Source of the DNA: Evansella cellulosilytica DSM 2522
GTDB taxonomy: Bacteria > Bacillota > Bacilli > Bacillales > Salisediminibacteriaceae
DNA: 64,000 bases
Direction of reading: 5' to 3'
Assembly: GCF_000177235.2 (NCBI RefSeq)
Contig: NC_014829.1
Location: 2,294,001 to 2,358,000 of the forward strand
The notes beneath the pieces are model-generated. The model saw only the letters and a program-made list of their open reading frames with translations. It had not been told where the DNA came from and searched no databases. Shown piece by piece: positions 1 to 9,060 of this stretch. Position 1 is the stretch's first letter, and each line of letters begins with the position of its first letter. A program made the translations under genes and the position numbers.

Positions 1-399
1 ATGATCAACAACTATGATAAGGGTAATTATGCTAACGTGGAGACTCAACAAAGAGATTTTTACGTTAACACATTATTACATATCCTCAAATCATATGAAG
101 AGGAAATTACATTTAAGTTACTTTCCAATCAAGACATTCGAGATGGCTATAAATTGAAGTTTAATGCAAATGCAATCCTTCGTGCAGACTTTAAGACGCA
201 AATTGACGGAATTGTAAAAGGAGTAGTTAGTGGTGTTTATACGCCTAACGAAGGTAGGGAAATGGTAGACTTACCTCCAATCGAAGGTGGTGATGAAGCT
301 ATTGTAAATGGAACCTTTATCAAGTTAAAGAATGTTGGTCAACAGTATGGTGTGAAAGGTGGTGATAACAATAATGAAGTGGATGAAGATCAAGAATGA
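1..399 (+). CDS. Phage portal protein, C-terminal part (partial)
   Basis: The last 132 residues of an HK97-type portal protein, the ring at the capsid vertex through which DNA passes. The segment reading LRADFKTQ, then GVYTPNEGREMVDLPP, then GGDEAIVNGT is typical of the C-terminal end of HK97 portals. The window opens in frame at an ATG, but this is probably an internal methionine, since full portals are about 400 residues. The stop overlaps the start of the protease gene, as is usual in a packaging/head operon. Confidence 0.85.
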   Translation: MINNYDKGNYANVETQQRDFYVNTLLHILKSYEEEITFKLLSNQDIRDGYKLKFNANAILRADFKTQIDGIVKGVVSGVYTPNEGREMVDLPPIEGGDEAIVNGTFIKLKNVGQQYGVKGGDNNNEVDEDQE

Positions 400-1105
400 A
401 ACTAATGAATCCGTGGATTTTTACATTTATGGTGACATTGTTTCTGATACAGATTGGAAATGGGATGACAGCGATGTAATGCCAAAGGAAATTAGAGAAT
501 TGTTGGATAACCATGTAGGTAAAAAGATAAACTTGTATGTCAACTCGGGAGGAGGGTCAGTTTTCTCCGGACTTTCAATGCTGAATATGTTGAAACGTGC
601 AAGAGAAAAAGGTAGTTACATAACTGCATATGTGGATGGACTTGCTGGAAGTATTGCAAGTGTATTAATATTTGGCGCAAATAAGATTTATTGTCCGTCT
701 AATTCTTACATAATGATCCATCGAGCATGGACTGGAATGTATGGAAACGCTACTGATTTTCTAAAAATGGCAGAAGACTTAGAGAAAATCGATGAGGGAA
801 TCTTAAATACATACAAGGATAATTTAAGGGAAGGCGTTGACATTGAAACCATTAAAGAGATGGTGGATAAAGAAACATGGCTTACAGGCGAGGATGCAAG
901 TAAATACTTTAACATCGAAGTTGTAGAAGAAAATAAAGCAGTTGCATGTGCTTCTGATTATTTCAAGGAGTACAAGAATATGCCTAATGAAGTGTTGGAA
1001 AATGTACAAACGCCTGAAAAAGTATTAGATAGTAAAAACAAGCAAAATGATGAAGAGGTGCAAATTCAAATTGAAGCATTGAAGTTGGAACTGGAATTAA
1101 TCTAG
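374..1105 (+). CDS. ClpP-like prohead maturation protease
   Basis: A ClpP-fold serine protease of the kind that processes phage capsid precursors. Visible signatures are the glycine-rich NSGGGSVFSG segment, the nucleophile serine in GLAGSIAS (about residue 93) and the catalytic histidine in IMIHRAW (about residue 116). The ATG at 374 is chosen because AAAGGTGGTG lies about nine bases upstream; a GTG at 359 is also in frame. It overlaps the portal gene and precedes the capsid gene, the canonical order. About 243 residues, with an acidic C-terminal tail. Confidence 0.9.
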   Translation: MKWMKIKNETNESVDFYIYGDIVSDTDWKWDDSDVMPKEIRELLDNHVGKKINLYVNSGGGSVFSGLSMLNMLKRAREKGSYITAYVDGLAGSIASVLIFGANKIYCPSNSYIMIHRAWTGMYGNATDFLKMAEDLEKIDEGILNTYKDNLREGVDIETIKEMVDKETWLTGEDASKYFNIEVVEENKAVACASDYFKEYKNMPNEVLENVQTPEKVLDSKNKQNDEEVQIQIEALKLELELI

Positions 1106-1154
1106 TTCTATTTTTTATGTCCAAAAATCAAAAAATAACAGGAGGGTATTATAC

Positions 1155-2333
1155 ATGCCAAAAGAATTACGGGAACTATTAAATAAGATCAATACTAAAA
1201 AAGAAGAAGCAAAAGCATTATTAACTGAAAAGAAATTAGAGGAGGCAAAAGCATTAACAACTGAAATCAAGACTTTACAAGAAGAATATGAAGTTGCAGC
1301 GACGGTTTACGAAGAAACTAAAAACCTAGTTCCAGATGAGCCTCAAGCAAAACAAGCAGCTACAGATTTATCATTAGCATTTGCTAAAGCAGTTGTTGGT
1401 AAAGCATCAGAGGAAGAATTTAAGAATCTAATGCAAGAAGGCGCTCCAGAAAAAGGTGGAGTTACAGTACCTAAAGATGTACAAACTCGAATCATTGAGT
1501 TACAACGTAAGTCTTTTGATATTCGTAACTACATCAATGTTGAGCCAGTTAGTACCTTTAAAGGATCTCGCCCAATTGAAGCAAACCAACCAGAAGCGGT
1601 AGGATTTGCATCTGTTGACGAAGGAGCGGCTATCCAAAAGTTACATGAACCTGAGTTCGATGAATTAGAATATGCAATCCGTAAGTATGCAGGTTTTATT
1701 CCACTTACGAATGAATTGCTTGATGATACTGCTGAAAATATCTTAGCTTATATCATCCGTTGGATGGCAAAGAACGAATTAAATACATACAACTATCAAT
1801 TCTTTAACGGTACTGGCAATAAATCTTCTGAGGGAATCATGGTTACTAATGCGCTAGAAGATGCAAAAGTAGAAGTTGATTTTACTGGTACTCCTAACTC
1901 TGTCATCAAAAAGTTTAAAACAACTTTTAATGTTGATTTAGAAGACATTGATAGTGACAGCATGGTGATCATGACAAATGCTACAGGTTATGATTTCATT
2001 GATGGACTAGAAGACAAACAAGGTAAACCTTATTTACAACCTGACGTAACTAAAGCATCTGGTTATAGTTTCTTAGGTAAAGAGATTGTTAAAGTTCCAA
2101 GTAAGTTTTTACAAAATGTTACTGAAGGAGAAGAAGAAAGAACTCCATTTGTAGTAGGTGACTTAAACTTACTTTACACAATGTTTGATCGGAAGCAAAT
2201 GAGTGTTGAGTCCTCTAAAATTGGTGGAACAGCATGGAGAGAAGATAAAACAGAAGTTAAAGGAATCTTTAGATTTGACGGACGAGTAGTAGATGATGAG
2301 TCTGTTAGAATCCTACTTGCTAAATTAGCATAA
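1155..2333 (+). CDS. HK97-family major capsid protein
   Basis: A 392-residue major head protein. Residues 1 to about 70 are a charged coiled coil that fits the scaffolding (delta) domain removed by the upstream protease. The remainder has the HK97 fold, with PKDVQTRIIELQR at the start of the mature region and a C-terminal VGDLNLLYTMFDR segment. A strong AGGAGGGTA ribosome binding site precedes the ATG. Its position after the ClpP-like protease supports the call. Confidence 0.93.
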   Translation: MPKELRELLNKINTKKEEAKALLTEKKLEEAKALTTEIKTLQEEYEVAATVYEETKNLVPDEPQAKQAATDLSLAFAKAVVGKASEEEFKNLMQEGAPEKGGVTVPKDVQTRIIELQRKSFDIRNYINVEPVSTFKGSRPIEANQPEAVGFASVDEGAAIQKLHEPEFDELEYAIRKYAGFIPLTNELLDDTAENILAYIIRWMAKNELNTYNYQFFNGTGNKSSEGIMVTNALEDAKVEVDFTGTPNSVIKKFKTTFNVDLEDIDSDSMVIMTNATGYDFIDGLEDKQGKPYLQPDVTKASGYSFLGKEIVKVPSKFLQNVTEGEEERTPFVVGDLNLLYTMFDRKQMSVESSKIGGTAWREDKTEVKGIFRFDGRVVDDESVRILLAKLA

Positions 2334-2352
2334 GGAAGTTGGTGAATATATC

Positions 2353-2622
2353 GTGATATTGGACTTAGTAAAACAATACTCACGAGTAGATTTTAAAGAG
2401 GATGACTTACTGTTATCCTCTTTAATTTCTCAAGCTGAAGAGTACATAAAAAACGCAACAGGCCATGAGGTCACATATGAGCGTGAATTAGAAAAGTTGG
2501 CAGTTTGTTTATTAGTAAATCACTATTACGATGAACGAGGTATTGTAAGCCACCAACAAGTTAATAAACTTCCACACTCCATTGAATCTGTACTTCAACA
2601 ACTGGAGTTTTGTTATGAATAG
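2353..2622 (+). CDS. Phage head-tail connector protein (gp6-like)
   Basis: A small, mostly helical 89-residue protein directly after the capsid gene. It resembles gp6/DUF3199-type connectors that form the ring beneath the portal, with a helical LISQAEEYIKNATG segment and AVCLLVNHYYDERG. The start is a GTG with only a weak ribosome binding site, and the stop overlaps the next ATG. The assignment rests on position, size and general similarity. Confidence 0.75.
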   Translation: MILDLVKQYSRVDFKEDDLLLSSLISQAEEYIKNATGHEVTYERELEKLAVCLLVNHYYDERGIVSHQQVNKLPHSIESVLQQLEFCYE

Positions 2623-2935
2623 TGGAAAATTAAACAGACCTATTTCCATTAAAGAGGAACAAAGTATATCAGATGGTGGTGGAGGACAAACAACTCAAGA
2701 TGTACTAATTGTTGATAAAACATGGGGAAACATTGCTACGTTGAGTGGCCGGGAACAGTGGCAAGCCCAACAAATGGAGGCACAAGTATCTCATAAAGTT
2801 ACTATTAGATATCGTAATGGTATTAAACGGACTCAATTTGTTTTATACAAGGAGAGGAAGTTTGAAATCCAGTATATTTTTAATCCAAATGAAAGCAATA
2901 CATGGCTTGAGTTGTATTGTATTGAAAGAATGTGA
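2615..2935 (+). CDS. Phage head closure / head-tail adaptor protein
   Basis: A 106-residue beta-rich protein of the SPP1 gp16 / HK97 gp7-like head-tail adaptor group, with a WGNIATLSGREQWQAQQ segment followed by HKVTIRYR. The ATG at 2615 overlaps the stop of the preceding gene, and it is preferred to an upstream in-frame start at 2582 because the sequence before it does not fit the family. It probably plugs or extends the connector before tail joining. Confidence 0.8.
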   Translation: MNSGKLNRPISIKEEQSISDGGGGQTTQDVLIVDKTWGNIATLSGREQWQAQQMEAQVSHKVTIRYRNGIKRTQFVLYKERKFEIQYIFNPNESNTWLELYCIERM

Positions 2936-2939
2936 TTTT

Positions 2940-3374
2940 ATGAGTAAACCATCTATTACAGTAAATGTTGAAGGTGTAGGTGCGACAGTTACTTCGATAG
3001 GATTGTTTAATATGGAGTTAAGAAAAGACTTAATTGCAACCGTAAGAAGCACCTCTAGAGCAATACAACAAGATGGAAAAGCAAATGCGCCAGTATCTAA
3101 GACACCTAAATCAAGAGGTCGAAGTGGTGATTTAAGAAGGTCTATACGCCCGAAATATTTTGATGGTGGGTTGTCCTCAACTGTCGTTCCAAGAAAACCA
3201 AGAGGATCTCATCGCCATTTAGTTGCATATGGAACACAACGAAGAGTTAATAAAAGTGGAGCAAATAGAGGTAGAATGCCTAAAAATCCATTTATGGAAA
3301 AAGCGCAAGAGAATAACGAAAGAAAATACAACAATGAGGTTAGGAGAATAGTTGAACATGACAAAACTATATGA
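2940..3374 (+). CDS. HK97 gp10-like tail-joining protein
   Basis: A 144-residue basic protein resembling the HK97 gp10 / tail-joining family, which connects the tail tube to the head. The start at 2940 (MSKPSITVN) follows the preceding stop by a few bases; the longer open frame from 2745 only overlaps the neighbour. The segment RSGDLRRSIRP is characteristic, followed by a C-terminal NPFMEKA segment. It overlaps the next gene by about 20 bases. Confidence 0.83.
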   Translation: MSKPSITVNVEGVGATVTSIGLFNMELRKDLIATVRSTSRAIQQDGKANAPVSKTPKSRGRSGDLRRSIRPKYFDGGLSSTVVPRKPRGSHRHLVAYGTQRRVNKSGANRGRMPKNPFMEKAQENNERKYNNEVRRIVEHDKTI

Positions 3375-3756
3375 TGCTCAACAAGCTGTATTTAGATGTC
3401 TGAAAGCAGATAACGAATTAAGGAACAGTGTGACTGGTGTTTATGACTATGTTCCAGATTCTACAGAGTTTCCGTACATAGTGTTAGGTAGGGTTTATTC
3501 TACTCCTGCACCGAAAACAAAAACATCTGAAGGAGAAACTATTGAGGTTACATTAGATGTGTGGAGCACTTATAAAGGGAAAAAAGAAACAAGCGATATT
3601 GTGAACTTAATAAAATCAGCATTATTAAGTGAAGAATTTGAGATTGATGAAGCTGATGTAATAGACCAAGAGATTAAAAGTATTGAAATATTAGAAGAAG
3701 ACAATGAACTATTTCATGGAACTGTAGTTTTTGAAATTATATTAGATATGGAGTGA
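3352..3756 (+). CDS. DUF3168-like tail completion / terminator protein
   Basis: A 134-residue protein in the tail terminator position. FPYIVLGRVYSTPAPKTKT followed by VTLDVWST is typical of DUF3168 tail completion proteins. Either the TTG at 3352 (five bases after AGGAG) or the ATG at 3358 (eleven bases after) could start it; the TTG has the better spacing. It precedes the major tail protein, as expected. Confidence 0.8.
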   Translation: MNMTKLYDAQQAVFRCLKADNELRNSVTGVYDYVPDSTEFPYIVLGRVYSTPAPKTKTSEGETIEVTLDVWSTYKGKKETSDIVNLIKSALLSEEFEIDEADVIDQEIKSIEILEEDNELFHGTVVFEIILDME

Positions 3757-3762
3757 TTATTA

Positions 3763-4191
3763 GTGGCGAAAAAAGTAAAAGGTGTTCAATGTAAAATTTA
3801 TGTTGTTGATGATATTGAGTCAGAAAACCCGACAATATTGGCAGGTCAAAGAAATGCAACTTTGAATCGAAGTGCAGAAACTATGGATAGTACGGCTAAA
3901 GACAGTGACGGTGGTTGGAAAGAAAACGAAGCAGGATTTAAAGAGTGGTCAGTAGATGCAGATGGCTTATTAGTAGAATCAGACGATGCCTATGATCTAA
4001 TCGAAGACCGTTTCAATGCTTCGGAAAAAATTGGTGTTATTGCAACACTTCCAAACGGTAAGAAATATCTTGGAACTGCTGTTATTACAGATTTTCCAAT
4101 CGACATGCCTTACGAAGATTTAGCGACATATTCAACAGCATTTACTGGCTCAGGAGCCTTAAGAAAAGAATCAGGAACAGTTGAACAATAA
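3763..4191 (+). CDS. Major tail (tube) protein, TP901-1/phi13-like
   Basis: A 142-residue tail tube subunit. It starts with a GTG shortly after the preceding stop. TLNRSAETMDSTAKDSDGGWKE followed by WSVDADGLL is a hallmark of TP901-1-like major tail proteins. Position between the tail terminator and tail assembly chaperone agrees. Confidence 0.9.
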   Translation: MAKKVKGVQCKIYVVDDIESENPTILAGQRNATLNRSAETMDSTAKDSDGGWKENEAGFKEWSVDADGLLVESDDAYDLIEDRFNASEKIGVIATLPNGKKYLGTAVITDFPIDMPYEDLATYSTAFTGSGALRKESGTVEQ

Positions 4192-4220
4192 TCTATTAAA
4201 TTTAAAGGAGGATTAGAGAA

Positions 4221-4553
4221 TTGAATAATACAATATTAAAATCTAATAAGAATACTTACTTTGTTAAGTATCCTATTAATGCCCACTGTGAAGCTGAAGA
4301 AATTCTAGGCTATCCAATTACGCAATTGAATGATAAAAATGCCGGTATGTTTACTTTCAGAACGTTAATGTACGTTGGACTAAAATACGCTGGTAAAGTA
4401 GTACCTATGGAACAAGCAGGAGACATTATGCAAGAAGTTATTGCTGATAAAGGAATGGAGTATTTTACAAATGAGATAAGTAAGGCCATAAGTAAGAGCT
4501 TAACACAACAGAACAATAATACTTATAAGCATAATAACGGAAAAAAGCGTTAA
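4221..4553 (+). CDS. Tail assembly chaperone, short (G) product
   Basis: A 110-residue helical protein made by translation in the zero frame and ending at TAA 4551. It occupies the site between tail tube and tape measure where siphoviruses encode tail assembly chaperones. A strong AAAGGAGGATT ribosome binding site precedes what appears to be a TTG start. A slippery heptamer lies five codons before the stop region and produces a longer G-T fusion. Confidence 0.85.
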   Translation: MNNTILKSNKNTYFVKYPINAHCEAEEILGYPITQLNDKNAGMFTFRTLMYVGLKYAGKVVPMEQAGDIMQEVIADKGMEYFTNEISKAISKSLTQQNNNTYKHNNGKKR

Positions 4554-4837
4554 CTTACGATGAGATAATTGCCGAAGGGGCACTGTGTTTTGGTTATACA
4601 CCAGAACAAGTAGGCAACTTAACTTATCGTGAGTTTAGTAACTTGATGGAAGCGCATAACGAAAGATTGAAGAATGATTATGAAATGCAAAGAAATGTTA
4701 TTTACAATGCAATTATCAACGCAAATCGAAAGAAGAATTCTAGAATTGTTCCTTTGTTTCCAAAAGATGAAGAAAAAAGTACAGAGGAAATTATCGATGA
4801 GAGAGAAGAACTGTTTGGCGAGAATGTTCGTATTTAA
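4221..4837 (+). CDS. Tail assembly chaperone, G-T product by -1 frameshift
   Basis: The downstream open frame (TYDEIIAEGALCFGYTPEQV onward) has no good start of its own and lies in the -1 frame relative to the G protein. A perfect slippery heptamer A_AAA_AAG at 4541-4547 joins them, giving about 205 residues. In siphoviruses the G and G-T forms are made in a fixed ratio and bind the tape measure protein during tail assembly; that role is from family knowledge. The fusion itself is inferred from the sequence. Confidence 0.87.
4541..4547 (+). promoter_or_regulatory. Slippery heptamer A_AAA_AAG for -1 ribosomal frameshift
   Basis: The zero-frame codons AAA AAG follow a codon ending in A, giving the X_XXY_YYZ form used by dnaX and many phage tail chaperone genes. 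Translation resumes with GCG TTA ACT TAC in the -1 frame. Confidence 0.85.
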
Positions 4838-4879
4838 ACGGTTCTTTTTGTTTTTTTGTAAAGAAAATAGGTGGTACTT

Positions 4880-5005
4880 TTGAATGAGAAAAAGATATTG
4901 GAAGCGATAAATTGTAAAAAATGTGGAAAATTACTTGGTAAATTAAAAGGTGAAATTGAGATCAAATGTACTAGATGCAAAACAATAAATGAATTTATAA
5001 AATAA
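4880..5005 (+). CDS. Com-like small zinc-ribbon protein
   Basis: A 41-residue protein with two CxxC pairs (CKKC and CTRC) and a basic composition, matching the Mu Com-like zinc finger family. Mu Com is an RNA-binding activator of mom translation. It starts at TTG 4880 with AGGTGG five bases upstream. It lies between the tail chaperone and the tape measure gene. No mom-like DNA modification gene is visible in the window, so its target is unknown. Confidence 0.72.
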   Translation: MNEKKILEAINCKKCGKLLGKLKGEIEIKCTRCKTINEFIK

Positions 5006-5058
5006 AAAACAATTAGAGGCTCATGAAGCCCTTATCACAATGTGAGGGGGTGAATTGA

Positions 5059-7290
5059 GTGGCTCTAATTGTAAAGATTGGTGCAAATTTAACAAGCTTT
5101 GAAAAAGAGATGAAAAAGTTAACAAAAGATGTTAACAAAGTTGGTGGGAAACTTCAAGATATCGGCGGTAAATTAACAGCAGGTATCACACTTCCTTTGG
5201 CGGCTATTGGTGGATTAGCTGTAAAAACTGGTATGGATTTTGAATCATCAATGTCACAAGTTGCGGCTATAAGTGGTGCTACTGGTGACGAGTTATCAGC
5301 ATTAGAGAAGAAAGCAAGAGAAATGGGTGCTACGACTCAGTTTAGTGCTACTGAAAGTGCAGACGCATTATCTTATATGGCATTAGCAGGTTGGGACACA
5401 CAGGAAATGATTAATGCACTGCCAGGTGTTTTAGATTTAGCGGCAGCAGGAGCCTTAGATTTAGCAAGTGCTTCGGACATTGTGACAGATATGATGTCTA
5501 TGTACGGAATGTCGGCAGATCAAGCTAGTAAAGCCTCAGATATTTTTGCAAAGGCTCAATCATCATCGAACACAAATGTAGAACAACTTAGTGAAGCGTT
5601 AAAAATGAGTGGGGCAACTGCTAATGCTGCTGGTATGGATTTAGAGCAGACTTCAGCTATTTTAGGTGTTTTTGCTAACAACGGTTTGAAAGGATCTAGC
5701 GCTGGTACGGCATTAGATGCAATGTTTCGTGACCTTAGAAATTCTGTCGAAGATGGTGCAATTGCCATAGGCGATAGTTCGGTTGCTGTTTATGATGCCG
5801 AAGGGAATATGCGTTCAATGGCAGATATTATGGCCGATGTTGAAAAAGCAACTGAAGATATGGACGATGCGACAAGAGATGCAGCTTTATCAAGTGTCTT
5901 TCAAACTCAAGCATTAAGAGGAGTAAATGTTTTACTGGGTGAAGGTACTGATGCAATTTATGATCTTGAACAAGGATTATATGATGCAGATGGAGCAGCA
6001 AGAGATACTGCTGAAACGATGAATGACAATCTTGCAGGTCGTCTAAAAGAAATGAAAAGCGCATTTGAAGAAGTAGGAATAGTTATCTATGAAAACTTAC
6101 AACCGGCATTAGAAAAAATCGTTTCGTTTATAAAAAGTTTAGCTGATGGATTCAATAAATTGTCACCAAGTACTCAAACACTAATTATTGGATTGGCAGC
6201 CATTGCAGCAGCCATCGGGCCAATTTTAATGGTTGTTGGTACGATGATTATACTCTTTGGTAAGTTGTCAGCAGCTTGTGCGATTTTAGGTATTAGTATG
6301 GCGGCGGCTTTTTGGTGGGTACTTGCAATAATAGCAGCACTTGCAGCAATTGTTGCGGTAGTTGTTTACTGGGAACAAATAAAAGAATTTTTTGTAAATT
6401 TATGGGAATATTTAAAATCTATTTTCTTTGCTGCATTAGAGTGGCTAGACGACAAAACAAATGGAACTTTTTCAAAAATTGTCGAATTGATAAAAAAATA
6501 CCTGAATATGGCACTTGATACGGTGAAAATAATATGGAATTGGGTAAAAGATTTATTTAAAAATGCCCTAGATTTCTTGAAATCACTGGTTAAGGGAGAT
6601 TTTCAGGGAATGAGAGACTCCATTTCAAATATCCTATCTAGTACCAGAGAAATGATTTCAAATGTCCTATCTAACATTAAGAATTTCTTTAAAAATTTAA
6701 TCGGTGATGCAGTAGATATAGCCATTAGTTTATTTCAAAATTTAAGAAATAAGGCTTCAGAGAACTTTGAGAAATTGAAAAATATCATTATGAAGCCGGT
6801 AAACTGGATAAGAAATAGCATAGCCGATGCCTTTGGAAACATGAAAGATACTGCCCTTGGAGCGTGGGAGGGCATTAAATCTGGTATGAAATCAGCGATA
6901 AATTTTGTGATCAAAATGATTAATAAATTTATTGGTGGATTTAATAAGCCAGGAAAATTATTATCCAAAATTCCAGGTGTTAGTGTTCCTGAGATACCTG
7001 AAATTCCATTATTGGCAACTGGTGGTGATGTATTCGGTAGTGGTTCCGCAATCGTCGGAGAGGCAGGGCCTGAGTTATTGCAAAAGAGTGGTTCAAGTGT
7101 CAAAGTTACTCCTCTTTCATCACAAGAAAAAGCTGGAGGGATTGGAGGAGCTATGGGTGGAGGTACTTATGAATTTAACGTTTCCATACCATTGGATGGT
7201 GAAACAATTGCAAAGAAAACTGTTAGATTTACTTCAAGGGAGTTAGAAAAGATGAGAGTAGGTAGAAGGAGGTCATTAGGCACAACATGA
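5059..7290 (+). CDS. Phage tail tape measure protein (TP901 family)
   Basis: A 743-residue tape measure protein that sets tail length. The N-terminal third has the TP901 core (FESSMSQVAAISGATGDELSALE and FSATESADALSYMALAGWD). A hydrophobic region around residues 375-440 contains probable membrane-spanning helices used at DNA ejection, followed by amphipathic repeats and a Gly-rich C-terminal end. GTG start with GAGGGGGTG upstream. It overlaps the Dit gene by four bases. Confidence 0.93.
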   Translation: MALIVKIGANLTSFEKEMKKLTKDVNKVGGKLQDIGGKLTAGITLPLAAIGGLAVKTGMDFESSMSQVAAISGATGDELSALEKKAREMGATTQFSATESADALSYMALAGWDTQEMINALPGVLDLAAAGALDLASASDIVTDMMSMYGMSADQASKASDIFAKAQSSSNTNVEQLSEALKMSGATANAAGMDLEQTSAILGVFANNGLKGSSAGTALDAMFRDLRNSVEDGAIAIGDSSVAVYDAEGNMRSMADIMADVEKATEDMDDATRDAALSSVFQTQALRGVNVLLGEGTDAIYDLEQGLYDADGAARDTAETMNDNLAGRLKEMKSAFEEVGIVIYENLQPALEKIVSFIKSLADGFNKLSPSTQTLIIGLAAIAAAIGPILMVVGTMIILFGKLSAACAILGISMAAAFWWVLAIIAALAAIVAVVVYWEQIKEFFVNLWEYLKSIFFAALEWLDDKTNGTFSKIVELIKKYLNMALDTVKIIWNWVKDLFKNALDFLKSLVKGDFQGMRDSISNILSSTREMISNVLSNIKNFFKNLIGDAVDIAISLFQNLRNKASENFEKLKNIIMKPVNWIRNSIADAFGNMKDTALGAWEGIKSGMKSAINFVIKMINKFIGGFNKPGKLLSKIPGVSVPEIPEIPLLATGGDVFGSGSAIVGEAGPELLQKSGSSVKVTPLSSQEKAGGIGGAMGGGTYEFNVSIPLDGETIAKKTVRFTSRELEKMRVGRRRSLGTT

Positions 7291-8054
7291 TAAATTTTAA
7301 TGGTTATGATTTAAGCTCTTACTTTAAAGTTAACAGTATTAAACGCCCTATAATGCCTCCTCAACAGTTTGCAACAATTAATATAGCGAATCGACCAGGA
7401 GTTATAGTAGGAAATGAAAAAGACGCTGCTTTTGCTATTGAAGTTGGAGTAATAGTAAAAGAAAAGAGTTTAGATTTATTAAGAAAAAGAATCAGAATGA
7501 TTGCATCTAAATTAAAGGGAAAAGGAAAGTTAATTTTTTCAGACGAACCAGATATTTATTACAATGTAATAGTACAGGACACAGACTTAGAAGAAATTTT
7601 AAGTATAGGTCAAGGGACTATATTATTTTTTGCTCATGATCCATATGCATATGGACAGGAAATACAAGAGGGAGTATCTGTATATCCAACTACAGTGTTC
7701 TTAACACCATTTATGATATCGGAGTATGAGACTTCCTCATCATTGATATTAAATGGAGGTACAGTGGAAGCTGATCAAATATTTGAAGTAACTTTCCACC
7801 AATCGGTAAATGAATTTCGCATAACACACCAAGAACAAGGGAAATACATACGCTTAATGCACGGCTTTAATGTTGGAGATGTGCTTGTTATTGATTGTAA
7901 GAATGAAGTAATTCGAGTAAATGGGACAAGAATTAATAACAAATTAACATTCGATAGTGACTACTTTAAATTGCAAATTGGTGAAAATACATTAACCGTA
8001 TCTCCAAGTGTTTCTAATGATACGGTTATTCGTTATGAACCAAGATACTTATAA
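7287..8054 (+). CDS. Distal tail protein (Dit)
   Basis: A 255-residue siphovirus distal tail / tail component protein. The N-terminal MINFNGYDLSSYFKVNSIKRP and the central LIFSDEPDIYYN plus FFAHDPYAYG segments are typical of Dit, which forms the hub at the tail tip. It overlaps the tape measure stop (ATGA). Tal normally follows Dit directly, whereas here several genes and a recombinase cassette separate them. Confidence 0.87.
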   Translation: MINFNGYDLSSYFKVNSIKRPIMPPQQFATINIANRPGVIVGNEKDAAFAIEVGVIVKEKSLDLLRKRIRMIASKLKGKGKLIFSDEPDIYYNVIVQDTDLEEILSIGQGTILFFAHDPYAYGQEIQEGVSVYPTTVFLTPFMISEYETSSSLILNGGTVEADQIFEVTFHQSVNEFRITHQEQGKYIRLMHGFNVGDVLVIDCKNEVIRVNGTRINNKLTFDSDYFKLQIGENTLTVSPSVSNDTVIRYEPRYL

Positions 8055-8068
8055 TGGAGGGATGATAT

Positions 8069-8212
8069 TTGATTATAGTGGAATCTATTAAAAATCAAGT
8101 AGATATAGATTTAAATATTAACAATATTGAAATTGAAAAAGTACACATTGAAACTCTTTCATACTTCCTAACTCCATTCTTCATTTTGGAAGAGCATAGG
8201 GAGGTTGAATAA
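8069..8212 (+). CDS. Small phage hypothetical protein
   Basis: A 47-residue frame starting at TTG 8069 with ATGGAGGGATGA upstream. It fills the gap between Dit and the next gene exactly, ending one base before the next TTG start. The sequence is acidic with a hydrophobic centre (LSYFLTPFFILEE). No family was recognised. Confidence 0.6.
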   Translation: MIIVESIKNQVDIDLNINNIEIEKVHIETLSYFLTPFFILEEHREVE

Positions 8213-8530
8213 TTGGAGTATAGAACAAAGCAAAATGATACAAAAAATGCTATGAAAGTACGGTTCTACAATAAAGAGAATGAGCCATTGAATCTTGAAA
8301 ATTTAGATGTTCAATTCATCATGGTCAAGTCTTTTCGTAAAGAACCTAAAGTGAAACGTACCATAGATACAAAAGAAAATAACATAGCCTATGTCGTTTG
8401 GGAAGTCGGAGATACAGACGAGGTAGGCTTATTTCGTGCTGAATTTAAAGTAACATACGCAGACGGTAGGCGTGAAACCTATCCGAATCAAGGTTACATA
8501 AACGTACATATTGAAAGTGAGGTTGGATAA
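8213..8530 (+). CDS. BppU N-terminal-like baseplate protein
   Basis: A 105-residue beta-rich protein. The NDTKNAMKVRFYNKENEPLNL opening and the FRAEFKVTYADGRRETYPNQGY segment resemble the N-terminal domain of baseplate upper (BppU)-type proteins that attach fibres to the tail tip. It starts at TTG 8213 after GGGAGGTTG and overlaps the next gene by one base. Here the domain stands alone rather than fused to a fibre. Confidence 0.65.
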   Translation: MEYRTKQNDTKNAMKVRFYNKENEPLNLENLDVQFIMVKSFRKEPKVKRTIDTKENNIAYVVWEVGDTDEVGLFRAEFKVTYADGRRETYPNQGYINVHIESEVG

Positions 8531-9060
8531 TGGCTTTTCAAGATAAAGAGATTTTAAGAGATAAAAATGGAAAACCTATTCCGCAAGTGTGGAATGAAGA
8601 TATACAAGACTATGAACCTTATGATCCTAAAAATCATGTGACAAAAGTTAAAGATGAGAAATTAAACGATTTAGAAACAAAATTAGATGCCTTAATTACT
8701 CGTCAAGATGGAGAATACAAAACCAAACTAACTGGGAGTAATATTGAAAACGTAACCTTCCATAACGCAGCGACTACTCCGGCAAAAGGAAATGAATTTG
8801 ATGTTGGAGGTTTTAAGACCCTCACTATATCAATCAGAGGAACTTCCACAAGCAGAACCTTGCAATTTAAAACTGTAGAGTACGATGGATTTGAACGTAC
8901 TATTGCAGGGTTAAGAATGAGTGATTTTAAAATAGATACACAGACCACTGGCAATTCAGAAATATGGCAGTTTGATGTAACAGGGTTGAATAAAGTTATT
9001 GTTGATTTAACCGCAGTGTCAGGTGGAAGTGTATTTGTTAAAGGTCGGGTGGTGGCTTAA
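8530..9060 (+). CDS. Phage tail-tip / fibre-associated protein
   Basis: A 176-residue protein starting in overlap with the previous stop. The first 30 residues form a linker (RDKNGKPIPQVWNEDIQDYE), followed by a short coiled coil and then a beta-rich domain of about 110 residues (FDVGGFKTLTISIRGTSTS). The layout fits an accessory baseplate or fibre subunit. No exact family is claimed. Confidence 0.55.
   Translation: MAFQDKEILRDKNGKPIPQVWNEDIQDYEPYDPKNHVTKVKDEKLNDLETKLDALITRQDGEYKTKLTGSNIENVTFHNAATTPAKGNEFDVGGFKTLTISIRGTSTSRTLQFKTVEYDGFERTIAGLRMSDFKIDTQTTGNSEIWQFDVTGLNKVIVDLTAVSGGSVFVKGRVVA

Noticed and set aside
2745-2939. Longer N-terminus for the gp10-like protein
   Set aside because: The extension only covers the previous gene in another frame; the ATG at 2940 gives the usual family start.
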